NCBI GenBank assembly: GCA_021802375.1
Contig: JAKAAL010000380.1
Location: forward strand, 1-5,314
DNA from: Bacillota bacterium
Lineage (GTDB): Bacteria > Bacillota_E > Sulfobacillia > Sulfobacillales > Sulfobacillaceae
DNA: 5,314 nucleotides
Direction of reading: 5' to 3'
Positions 1-5,235 of this stretch are shown in pieces. The position numbers were made by a program, and so were the translations under genes. Every line of letters starts with the position of its first letter. Position 1 is the first letter of the stretch. Under the pieces are notes generated by a model, which ran no database searches, was not told the DNA's origin, and was given only the letters and a program-made list of their open reading frames with translations.

Positions 1-135
1 GGGATGTGCCGCAAGCGGGCGATCAGACATGGCTTTGGCCAACGCGGGCCAGTCACAGGTCACTGGGTCTCGGTTATCGATAAACAGATAGTCGTTGCCG
101 AGACCATGCATCTTGGTGAAGCGAATGGCTGCCAA
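1..135 (-). CDS. dapF: Diaminopimelate epimerase, N-terminal part (cut by left edge)
   Basis: DapF interconverts LL- and meso-diaminopimelate in the cytoplasm, the late step feeding lysine and peptidoglycan synthesis. The 45 visible residues begin MAAIRFTKMHGLGNDYLFID. The block KMHGLGND(Y/F) followed by a hydrophobic strand ending in D is the hallmark N-terminus of the family, and the Asn of GLGND is a known substrate-contact residue. The start is inferred to be TTG at 135-133: a GAGGGGG SD lies 7 nt upstream, and it gives the short lead normally seen before the KMHGLGND block; no ATG fits better. The two catalytic cysteines lie outside the window. It follows the Ca2+ ATPase gene by 35 nt on the same strand, with no terminator between, so cotranscription is likely. 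Oddity: after residues SDR the sequence reads PLAAHP, where most family members have a G-I-G-containing loop. This could be real divergence or a sequence problem at the edge. Confidence 0.85.
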   Translation of the reverse strand, partial: MAAIRFTKMHGLGNDYLFIDNRDPVTCDWPALAKAMSDRPLAAHP

Positions 136-142
136 TAGAATT

Positions 143-149
143 CCCCCTC
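143..149 (-). promoter_or_regulatory. Ribosome binding site for dapF
   Basis: On the minus strand this reads GAGGGGG, 7 nt before the TTG at 135. It is a variant SD, and its position is the main reason for choosing TTG over the internal ATG at 111, which would remove residues conserved before MHGLGND. Confidence 0.6.
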
Positions 150-170
150 TGAGTCAACGGTTGAATGCAT

Positions 171-2858
171 TTAGCGAATCGCTCGGACCTGTCGGCGCTG
201 GTGCCGAGGCCGTGTCACCAGGCTGCGAAGGGCTGCGCCCAGTTGAACGAACCCCGAAGCAAATATCACGACCAGCCAATCTTGACCCGTTAAGGGCGAA
301 GTCTTAAAGAGCGCCGCCAGGCTCGGAATATAGATGACCGAGACCAGCATGGCAATCGACGACAAGACGGCTAACACTGCCCAAGGATTAGACATCAGGC
401 CAATCTCAAGAAAGTTTCGATCCTCTGACCTCGCGTCAAAGACATGAAAGAGCTGGCTCATCACCAAAGTCGCCAAAGCAAGCGTTCGAGCCTCGCGCAA
501 GGACATGGCCAGCGGCCCCATCGCCCAGGCAAACACTACTAGCGTCGAGACTCCAATAAGAATACCGCGAAATCCAATCTTCGTCCCCAGGCCCCGTGCA
601 AAAATGCTCTCTTGCGGCGGTCTTGGCGGGCGATCCATTAACCCGGGCGCAGGCGGGTCGACTCCGAGAGCCATGGCCGGTAAGCCATCAGTAACCAAGT
701 TGACCAAGAGAATCTGAATCGGCAACAGAGGCAAGGGGAGCCCCATAAACGCGGCTAAAAACATGACCAGTACTTCGCCCACATTGCACGACAAAAGATA
801 GCGGATGAACTTGCGAATATTGTCATAGATAGCCCTGCCTTCTCGTATGGCACGCACGATAGTGGCATAATTGTCATCGGTTAAGATCATGGATGAAGCC
901 TCTTTGGTTACATCGGTACCCGTGATCCCCATTGCGACGCCAATGTCGGCCTCTTTCACGGCTGGCGCATCGTTCACCCCGTCACCGGTCATGGCAACCA
1001 CTTCGCCAGCCGATTTAAAGGCGCGCACCACGCGAAGTTTGTGGGGCGGCGAAACTCGCGCATACACCCGCACCCGATGGATGTTGGCTAAAAGCTCAGC
1101 CTCGCTCCATCGATCCAAATCCTGACCGCTTACGATCAGATCACCGCTTTCGAACATCCCCATGGCCTCAGCGATGGCGCGGGCCGTGTGGGGATGGTCC
1201 CCGGTAATCATGACCGTATGGACCCCGGCCCGGCGGGCATCGGCCATGGCCCGAACCGCTTCGGGCCGAGGTGGGTCTATCATGCCGACTAAGCCTAACA
1301 AAATGAGATCTTGCTCTATTTCCTCTTGACGGGCCTCGGCGGGCAAAGGTCGATAGGCAACGGCCAGGACCCGCAACGCTCGCTCGGCCATCTCGTCTTG
1401 GGCTGCCACGACCAACTTCCTCAGCGCGGGCGTATAGGGTTCAATTTTACTTTGCCACTGTATCCATCGACAACACGTGCTCACGCTATCCAGAGATCCC
1501 TTTACGTAGCTGATCCGCTGGTTTTTGGGGTTAACCACCACGACCGCCATGCGCTGGCGCTCCGACTCAAAGGGAATCTCGTCCTGACGCCGATATAGAC
1601 GGTCTAGCTCTTCCAGGTTGAGACCCGCTTGTTTCGCGGCCCAAAGAAGTGCCAGCTCCGTGGAATCGCCCTGACCCTCGGGACCCTCTGTTTCGGCTAG
1701 CACACTGTTGTTGCAAAGCGCCGCAGCCGTAAGCATATGGCGCGCTTCCGCGTGCTGTTTGCCTTCTCCGCGCAACTGTTCACCTAAATGGGAATGATCT
1801 CCCGCCTTCCATTGCTGTCCTGCTGCCCAGAGATCCGTGACCGTCATTTGATTTTTCGTTAACGTCCCCGTCTTGTCCGAACAGATCACCGTGGTGCAGC
1901 CTAAAGTCTCTACCGCCGGAAGACGTCGCACCACGGCGTGGGCGCGAATCATCCTCTGCACGCCTAAAGCGAGTGCCACGGTGACAATGGCGGGCAAGCC
2001 TTCTGGAATGGCTGCGACGGCCAAACTGACCCCTGTCAAGAACATTTGGTAGAGCGGTTCTCCCCGGAAAAGTCCCGTGATCACGACCACCGCCACAATG
2101 AGTACGGAAAGCACCACCAACAACTGCCCCAACTGAGCCAGCCGACGCTGTAGCGGCGTCTCGTCCTCCACCGCCTCACGAATCAAGTGTGCAATCGTAC
2201 CCATTTCCGTGTTCATACCGGTCTCAACGACAACCGCACGCACTCTCCCTCGATTGACCGTGGTTCCCATAAATAATAGGTTCTTGCGATCTCCAACGGG
2301 CAAGTCTGGATCGGGTAGCACACGGTCATGTTTGCGAACGGCCGTGGATTCTCCGGTTAGCGCGGATTCGTCAATCTCAAGACCGTTTTGATGCAAGATC
2401 TTCGCATCGGCGGGTACCCTGTCTCCCGATTCGCATTCAATGATGTCTCCTGGCACCAGTTGATCTGCATCCAGCCGTCGGCGGTTACCGTCTCGAATGA
2501 CCATGGCCGTGGGTGCTGTCAAGGCCTTCAGGGCCGCGACCGATTGCTCCGCGCGATATTCTTGGATAAACCCAAGCACTGCATTCATGATGACAATCGC
2601 CACAATGGTAATAGCATCGCCCATCTCGCCCATTAGAAACGAAACGGCCGTCGCCCCCAATAGTACCAATACCATGAAATCGGTAAATTGCTGCCAAAGA
2701 ATCTTCCAGGGCGTCACCTGGGATTTTTCCTGCAGGGCGTTTAATCCAATTTCTTGCAGTCGTGCCTCCGCTTCAGATTGGGAGAGCCCGTCTTCCATAT
2801 CCGTACGTAATTGAAACAAGGCTTCGTTCGTCGTCACCATGTGCCATGGATTCGCCAC
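171..2858 (-). CDS. Calcium-transporting P-type ATPase (P2A, SERCA/PMR1-like)
   Basis: This membrane pump is predicted to export Ca2+ using ATP. With the GTG start at 2858 it has 895 residues, normal for the family. In order: an N-terminal cytosolic segment opening with PWHMVTTNEAL; M1-M2 (about 56-100); the actuator motif TGES (168-171); M3-M4 with PEGLP (285-289); the phosphorylation motif DKTGT (328-332, Asp328 phosphorylated); a nucleotide domain with F430 and KGS (453-455); TGD (552-554); TGDGVNDAP (624-632); and M5-M10 to the C-terminus. By-eye alignment to SERCA places Ca2+ ligands at E286 (M4), N692 and E695 (M5), and N720, T723 and D724 (M6). The M8 glutamate E908 of SERCA is Gln802 here, as I recall for bacterial YloB-like pumps. 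GTG is chosen because a GGGAGGG SD lies 7 nt upstream; the ATG at 2864 is only 1 nt from that SD and the ATG at 2840 is 25 nt away. It is likely cotranscribed with dapF. Mn2+ transport cannot be excluded. Confidence 0.93.
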   Translation of the reverse strand: MANPWHMVTTNEALFQLRTDMEDGLSQSEAEARLQEIGLNALQEKSQVTPWKILWQQFTDFMVLVLLGATAVSFLMGEMGDAITIVAIVIMNAVLGFIQEYRAEQSVAALKALTAPTAMVIRDGNRRRLDADQLVPGDIIECESGDRVPADAKILHQNGLEIDESALTGESTAVRKHDRVLPDPDLPVGDRKNLLFMGTTVNRGRVRAVVVETGMNTEMGTIAHLIREAVEDETPLQRRLAQLGQLLVVLSVLIVAVVVITGLFRGEPLYQMFLTGVSLAVAAIPEGLPAIVTVALALGVQRMIRAHAVVRRLPAVETLGCTTVICSDKTGTLTKNQMTVTDLWAAGQQWKAGDHSHLGEQLRGEGKQHAEARHMLTAAALCNNSVLAETEGPEGQGDSTELALLWAAKQAGLNLEELDRLYRRQDEIPFESERQRMAVVVVNPKNQRISYVKGSLDSVSTCCRWIQWQSKIEPYTPALRKLVVAAQDEMAERALRVLAVAYRPLPAEARQEEIEQDLILLGLVGMIDPPRPEAVRAMADARRAGVHTVMITGDHPHTARAIAEAMGMFESGDLIVSGQDLDRWSEAELLANIHRVRVYARVSPPHKLRVVRAFKSAGEVVAMTGDGVNDAPAVKEADIGVAMGITGTDVTKEASSMILTDDNYATIVRAIREGRAIYDNIRKFIRYLLSCNVGEVLVMFLAAFMGLPLPLLPIQILLVNLVTDGLPAMALGVDPPAPGLMDRPPRPPQESIFARGLGTKIGFRGILIGVSTLVVFAWAMGPLAMSLREARTLALATLVMSQLFHVFDARSEDRNFLEIGLMSNPWAVLAVLSSIAMLVSVIYIPSLAALFKTSPLTGQDWLVVIFASGFVQLGAALRSLVTRPRHQRRQVRAIR

Positions 2859-2865
2859 GCGCATT

Positions 2866-2872
2866 CCCTCCC
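2866..2872 (-). promoter_or_regulatory. Ribosome binding site that decides the ATPase start
   Basis: The minus strand reads GGGAGGG, ending 7 nt before the GTG at 2858. An ATG at 2864 lies almost on top of the SD, too close for normal initiation, so GTG is preferred. The 21 residues encoded upstream in the open frame look non-family and are left out. Confidence 0.65.
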
Positions 2873-2934
2873 GTCGGCAATCCCTACCAGGGTATGTCCC
2901 ACCTATGGGGATAAGAACCGGACGCACGCGGCTA

Positions 2935-2947
2935 GGAGCATTGCTCC
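2935..2947. repeat. Inverted repeat GGAGCA-T-TGCTCC
   Basis: Six-base arms are perfectly complementary around a single central T. Beyond a two-base bulge, GGC (2930-2932) also pairs with GCC (2948-2950). It lies about 77 nt upstream of the ATPase GTG. The one-base centre suits a dimeric DNA-binding protein better than an RNA hairpin. An operator for the ATPase operon is an inference; no regulator family is recognised. Confidence 0.5.
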
Positions 2948-2996
2948 GCCCGTCCCCTGCTTCACCTGCGTGTCCTCAACGGAGGTGCTAGATGGC

Positions 2997-3179
2997 ATGC
3001 ATATGAAGGCCTTCAAACGCCCTTCGTGTTGGGTGGTCAACATACCCACGAGGCCGGTTCCCGTGATCGGTCAAAAACCGTTCGACATTACCCATGTTTT
3101 GCTTTCTTCCACCGGGGTAAGTCACTATACTTGCCCTGAGAGCGACCGCTATTTTAGGCAGGAAGGAGGCGCATGCTAA
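2997..3179 (+). CDS. Doubtful 60-residue ORF overlapping the next start
   Basis: An ATG at 2997 opens a 60-codon frame starting MHMKAFKRPS and ending at a TAA (3177-3179) that shares its last A with the ATG of the coiled-coil gene (TAATG). A GGAGG lies at 2981-2985, 11 nt upstream, which is rather far. The product has three cysteines, no membrane segment and no family I recognise. The overlap would fit translational coupling, but the frame is also open far upstream and antisense to the ATPase start, and the encoded residues show no clear protein-like pattern. More probably it is intergenic. Confidence 0.17.
   Translation: MHMKAFKRPSCWVVNIPTRPVPVIGQKPFDITHVLLSSTGVSHYTCPESDRYFRQEGGAC
3004..3015. 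repeat. 12-bp perfect palindrome TGAAGGCCTTCA
   Basis: The twelve bases equal their own reverse complement, and the symmetry stops at both flanks. It lies about midway between the two divergent starts, 146 nt upstream of the ATPase GTG and 163 nt upstream of the coiled-coil gene start. It could be an operator, but a chance palindrome of this length cannot be excluded from a single sequence. Confidence 0.45.
3103..3131 (+). promoter_or_regulatory. Possible promoter for the coiled-coil gene
   Basis: TATACT at 3126-3131 matches five of six bases of the TATAAT -10 consensus and would start transcription about 40 nt before the gene. A convincing TTGACA-like -35 is absent: the hexamer at 17-nt spacing (3103-3108) is TTTCTT, and TTGCTT at 3099 is 21 nt away. 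The call therefore rests on the -10 alone. Confidence 0.3.
3163..3169 (+). promoter_or_regulatory. Ribosome binding site that decides the coiled-coil start
   Basis: AAGGAGG is a full-strength SD. The ATG at 3173 is only 3 nt beyond it, while the ATG at 3179, two codons later in the same frame, is at 9 nt, a normal distance. The second ATG is therefore taken as the start. Confidence 0.7.
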
Positions 3180-3517
3180 TGAATGATCCATCCCTTGACG
3201 AGAAACTTACCCAATTATTGAAAATTGTCGCGGAGACCAACGCGATGGTATCGAAACACGGAGATCGGTTGGATGCCATTGAGCATCGACTGGATGCCAT
3301 TGAGCATCGACTGGACGCCATCGAGCATCGACTGGATGCCCACGACCGTTGCTTTGACGCTCTGGAACAACGGCTTGACCGATTCGAGGCCAGTGTCAAG
3401 CGCCGCTTCGATGACCTCGAAAGGGATTTGCGCGTTACCGGACGCCGCCAGGACAAAGCCGCCGGGCGAATTGACGCTCTGGAAGCGGCCGTAGAGGAGT
3501 GGCAAATGCGCTCGTAA
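3179..3517 (+). CDS. Small coiled-coil protein with tandem heptads, function unknown
   Basis: I do not recognise this 112-residue protein as a named family. It starts MNDPSLDEKLTQLLKIVAET, has no signal peptide or membrane segment, and is probably cytosolic. From about residue 27 it runs in an unbroken seven-residue register: GDRL, then DAIEHRL three times, then DAHDRCF, DALEQRL, DRFEASV, KRRFDDL, ERDLRVT, and later heptads ending near EAAVEEW. Leucine, isoleucine, valine or phenylalanine occupies the core positions with charged residues elsewhere, which predicts a long alpha-helical coiled coil, probably homo-oligomeric. A single Cys sits in the DAHDRCF heptad. The strong SD and the codon-level conservation of the repeat argue that it is translated. 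It is divergent from the ATPase and convergent with the monooxygenase, so neighbours give no functional clue. Similar short coiled-coil proteins are often scaffolds or phage-related, but nothing here decides that. Confidence 0.75.
   Translation: MNDPSLDEKLTQLLKIVAETNAMVSKHGDRLDAIEHRLDAIEHRLDAIEHRLDAHDRCFDALEQRLDRFEASVKRRFDDLERDLRVTGRRQDKAAGRIDALEAAVEEWQMRS
3270..3332 (+). repeat. Three 21-bp tandem repeats, each coding one heptad
   Basis: The unit tggatgccattgagcatcga plus one c occurs at 3270-3290, 3291-3311 and 3312-3332, with a degenerate partial copy from 3333. Copies 1 and 2 are identical. Copy 3 differs by two T-to-C changes, both at third codon positions (GAT to GAC, ATT to ATC) and silent. 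The unit length equals one coiled-coil heptad, so copy-number change would lengthen or shorten the helix without a frameshift. Confidence 0.95.
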
Positions 3518-3580
3518 TGGCCGCTGGTGGATAGGAAGACTTCTTGCCGTTCGCCGAGAAGAATCGTTTGTCCCTGCCAT

Positions 3581-3694
3581 CTAGCCTGGTTCGACCGTCG
3601 CTGTAGGCCCGAGCAGGGCTCGGATCGGTCGATACCAGACCATGACCGCGGTGGGCATTCCTGACGGGGGTTTCTCAAGGACTAGTGCATGCAC
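3581..3694 (-). CDS. Possible 37-residue ORF downstream of the monooxygenase
   Basis: A GTG at 3694 follows a strong GAGGAGGG SD (GGAGG at 3703-3699, 4 nt before the start) and opens a frame that ends in TAG at 3583-3581. The product begins MHALVLEKPPSG. The first eight residues resemble the beginning of many zinc-dependent alcohol dehydrogenases (M-x-ALVLEKP), but the rest does not continue like that family. It may be a short real gene, a gene remnant, or chance. It starts 76 nt after the monooxygenase stop on the same strand and could be on the same transcript. Confidence 0.25.
   Translation of the reverse strand: MHALVLEKPPSGMPTAVMVWYRPIRALLGPTATVEPG
3609..3623. repeat. GC-rich hairpin CCGAGC-AGG-GCTCGG
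   Basis: Six perfect base pairs close a three-base loop in the convergent gap. There is no T tract after it on either strand, so it is not a canonical terminator. It might still act as a transcript-end stabiliser or a weak bidirectional stop between the converging genes. Confidence 0.4.
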
Positions 3695-3770
3695 CTTCCC
3701 TCCTCGGCATGAACGCCAAGGACACAAGGAGATACCCGGCCCCTGTCCACCCGACTGGTCGCAGGACGGT

Positions 3771-4904
3771 TCACTTAGCGAGCAGCTCGGCTAGCCCAGA
3801 CGTTAGAAGCGAGGACGGGGTGAAACGGAAAAGGACGTCGCGGACCATCCGTAGCCACGACACCTCCAAATGCACCGCTCCGCCTATGGTCCGTGACCAG
3901 TACGCTACTTCGGCTGCCTTAGGCCAGCGCGCTTGCTGATACGCAGAAAATGCCTCTTGTGGGTTTAACCTACGAAGTCTTTGCCCTAAGGTATATCCGT
4001 CGATAATGCTTTGACATGCGCCCTGACCAAGATTAGGGGTCATGGGATGGGCCGCGTCTCCGATTAGTGTAGCCCGAGCGCTGAGCCCACCCGGGGGCCG
4101 GTCGCGATCGTATATCGCGTGCATTAAGATGTCTTCCTCGGTCGTCGCTTCCACCAAGCTCGGAACGGGCTCTACCCAATCAGAAAATCGCTGGCGCAGA
4201 AGACCTTTGGCCTCGCCCACTGGCGGAAGCACGGCATCTTGAGACGCAATGGTGGCATACCAATAGACCTGATCTTCGTTCACCCGTGCGAAACCAAACT
4301 CCCTGCCCTCGCCCCAGACTTGAAAGGCCGAATGAATCTCCCAAGGAACGTGGGTCATCGATATTAAGGCGCGAAAGGCAATGAAATGCCGAAAGCGCAA
4401 CGCCCCCTCGCTCGCTAACAACGATCTCCGCACCACCGAAGCCATTCCATCCGCTCCAACCAAGAAAGGCGCCTCCCTTTGAAACCCCTCGGCAAAATTA
4501 AGCTGCCACTGACCCCTGTCCTGCGCCACCTGGGTCAATCGTCCCGTGCGCATCGACACGGTTATGGGCAAAGCATCGCGCAACTCCTCAATGAGGCGCT
4601 GGCGGGGCACACACCAGAAACTTTCTCCGTAGCGACGGCCCACCCTGCCTAGCTCAAGGACTTTAAGCACCGTACCCACCTGATTAAGAAACTGGTAGCG
4701 ATCGACCTTAGTGCCACTCTGAGTCACCGCATCGGCCACACCCAACTCGCGCAAAATCTGCATAGCATTGGGAGCTATCGCCAGCGCCGCCCCCTCCTCG
4801 GGCCGAGCCTGGTCGTACACCTCCACCGCCATCTCCGTGCCTAGGCTGAGCGTTAGGGTTAGGCCCGCTATGCCACCTCCGATGACCACTAGGGATGAAG
4901 CCAT
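3771..4904 (-). CDS. FAD-dependent monooxygenase, class A flavoprotein hydroxylase type
   Basis: This family uses NAD(P)H and O2 to hydroxylate or epoxidise small organic, often aromatic, substrates in the cytoplasm. The 377-residue product is typical in length. The N-terminal dinucleotide-binding fold shows VVIGGGIAG (6-14, GxGxxG), then an acidic strand end (E29-V-Y-D) and the PNA motif (45-47) common in HpxO-like members. The central DG motif reads VGADG (149-153) followed by SVVRR. The FAD ribityl/pyrophosphate GD motif reads GDAAHP (282-287), followed by NLGQGACQSIID (291-302). There is no membrane segment or signal peptide. The start ATG at 4904 has AAGGAGG 5 nt upstream; an in-frame ATG at 4928 has no SD. 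Closest familiar groups are urate hydroxylase HpxO, 3-hydroxybenzoate 6-hydroxylase and salicylate hydroxylase. The substrate cannot be read from sequence, and no catabolic neighbour points to one. Confidence 0.92.
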   Translation of the reverse strand: MASSLVVIGGGIAGLTLTLSLGTEMAVEVYDQARPEEGAALAIAPNAMQILRELGVADAVTQSGTKVDRYQFLNQVGTVLKVLELGRVGRRYGESFWCVPRQRLIEELRDALPITVSMRTGRLTQVAQDRGQWQLNFAEGFQREAPFLVGADGMASVVRRSLLASEGALRFRHFIAFRALISMTHVPWEIHSAFQVWGEGREFGFARVNEDQVYWYATIASQDAVLPPVGEAKGLLRQRFSDWVEPVPSLVEATTEEDILMHAIYDRDRPPGGLSARATLIGDAAHPMTPNLGQGACQSIIDGYTLGQRLRRLNPQEAFSAYQQARWPKAAEVAYWSRTIGGAVHLEVSWLRMVRDVLFRFTPSSLLTSGLAELLAK

Positions 4905-4963
4905 ACTATCCTCCTTAGGCCCTTCCATCGTACGAGTATGCTACACTAGCAACCGGGAGGGAG
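4905..4963. promoter_or_regulatory. Short divergent intergenic region, probable promoter area
   Basis: Only 59 nt separate the monooxygenase start from the small membrane protein start, so the two promoters must overlap here or extend into the coding sequences. On the plus strand, TATGCT (4937-4942) and the overlapping TACACT (4942-4947) each match four of six -10 bases. No good -35 accompanies them, and no clear minus-strand pair is seen. Shared control of the divergent genes is an inference from spacing. Confidence 0.3.
4910..4916 (-). promoter_or_regulatory. Ribosome binding site for the monooxygenase
   Basis: The minus strand reads AAGGAGG, a complete SD, 5 nt before the ATG at 4904. It excludes the longer reading from the ATG at 4928, which would add eight residues and place the SD inside the coding region. 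Confidence 0.8.
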
Positions 4964-5095
4964 ATGGCCGTGTCATCGGAAGAAGAACCAAGAGAACCGT
5001 CTTCACCGCCGCGATGGGCGTATGTTTTAGTGGCTGCCTTGATTGCCTTATTCGTCTTTGGATATTTTATCAGTCCTGGAGCTACCAGCCTATAG
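4964..5095 (+). CDS. Small single-pass membrane protein, function unknown
   Basis: The 43-residue product begins MAVSSEEEPREPSSPPRWAY, an acidic, proline-rich head. About 17 strongly hydrophobic residues follow (roughly 20-36, YVLVAALIALFVFGYF), then a short tail ISPGATSL. One transmembrane helix is predicted; Arg17 just before it would suit a cytoplasmic N-terminus. GGGAGG (4955-4960) precedes it: the ATG at 4964 is 3 nt from the GGAGG core, while an in-frame GTG at 4970 is at 9 nt, so the real protein may be 41 residues. It is divergent from the monooxygenase and 140 nt upstream of another plus-strand start. Single-helix accessory subunits of respiratory oxidases look broadly like this, but I see no specific motif for any family. 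The hydrophobic pattern combined with an SD supports a real gene. Confidence 0.6.
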   Translation: MAVSSEEEPREPSSPPRWAYVLVAALIALFVFGYFISPGATSL

Positions 5096-5201
5096 TACCG
5101 GGCCGCAGACTCGATAGACGAAGGCTGACCGGACCAGAGACTGCTTGGCATCGTCAAGGCTTCGGGCGATCCCAAGAGGGCACCCTACGTTACATAAGAT
5201 C

Positions 5202-5211
5202 ATGACGTCAT
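5202..5211. repeat. 10-bp perfect palindrome ATGACGTCAT
   Basis: The ten bases equal their own reverse complement. The site is 24 nt upstream of the GTG start at 5236 and could be an operator or chance. The ATG inside it opens only a 16-codon frame ending at 5250 with no SD, so it is not called as a gene. Confidence 0.35.
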
Positions 5212-5221
5212 CATCTTCAGG

Positions 5222-5226
5222 GGAGG
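5222..5226 (+). promoter_or_regulatory. Ribosome binding site for the right-edge gene
   Basis: GGAGG sits inside GGGGAGGA (5220-5227), 9 nt before the GTG at 5236. The nearby TTG at 5232 is in another frame that stops after six codons, so the SD points to the GTG. Confidence 0.55.
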
Positions 5227-5235
5227 ATCCGTTGG

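Larger units (their letters stand above)
2859..3178. other. Divergent intergenic region, ATPase / coiled-coil gene
   Basis: This 320-nt stretch separates the minus-strand ATPase from the plus-strand coiled-coil gene and must hold the promoters of both. It contains a GGAGCA-T-TGCTCC inverted repeat, the 12-bp palindrome TGAAGGCCTTCA, a possible plus-strand -10 hexamer and two mutually exclusive short hairpins around 3055-3080. I find no good -35/-10 pair for the ATPase on the minus strand. One plus-strand reading frame crosses much of it, treated separately. Nothing resembling a tRNA is visible, and no riboswitch class is recognised. Confidence 0.6.
3518..3770. other. Convergent intergenic gap
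   Basis: This 253-nt stretch lies between the ends of the coiled-coil gene and the monooxygenase gene. It contains a GC-rich hairpin (3609-3623), a weak stem CTTCT/AGAAG (3540-3544 with 3557-3561), and a minus-strand 37-codon ORF with an SD. No hairpin followed by a run of T is present on either strand, so no canonical intrinsic terminator can be called. Confidence 0.6.
5096..5235 (+). other. Intergenic gap before the right-edge gene
   Basis: This 140-nt stretch holds a weak stem-loop (CTTG at 5144-5147 with CAAG at 5154-5157), a distant CGAAG/CTTCG pairing, the ATGACGTCAT palindrome and the SD of the next gene. There is no T-tract terminator and no clear promoter. Confidence 0.5.

Noticed and set aside
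2497..2814. Plus-strand 105-codon frame and other long frames opposite the ATPase
   Set aside because: These are antisense to a gene whose motifs are intact along its whole length. They lack SDs and family features.
2992..3006. ATG with SD at 6-nt spacing
   Set aside because: The frame stops after four codons (MACI). It could be a minimal leader but cannot be supported.
3096..3120. GTTTTG-N13-GGGTAA as a general-stress sigma-type promoter
   Set aside because: It resembles the sigma-B pattern only loosely, and there is no evidence the organism has that factor. The TATACT element is an equally good explanation.
3270..3332. Short direct repeats as a possible CRISPR array
   Set aside because: The units are contiguous with no spacers, are in frame with a coding sequence, and each encodes one heptad.
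3540..3561. Stem CTTCT/AGAAG after the coiled-coil gene as an intrinsic terminator
   Set aside because: It has only five A/T-rich pairs, a 12-base loop and no T run after it on either strand.
3154..3678. A 174-codon minus-strand frame with a Ser/Arg-rich RCSMASS-like repeat
   Set aside because: It is the antisense shadow of the 21-bp repeat in the coiled-coil gene. It lacks a good SD, and its composition is an artefact of the opposite-strand heptads.
5115..5165. Possible structured RNA or terminator after the small membrane protein
   Set aside because: The pairings are short (4-5 bp), separated by long loops, and no T tract follows. This is indistinguishable from chance by eye.
4768..5205. 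Plus-strand 145-codon frame across the monooxygenase start
   Set aside because: It is antisense to the FAD-binding motif region and reads the small membrane protein DNA in the wrong frame. There is no SD at its start.
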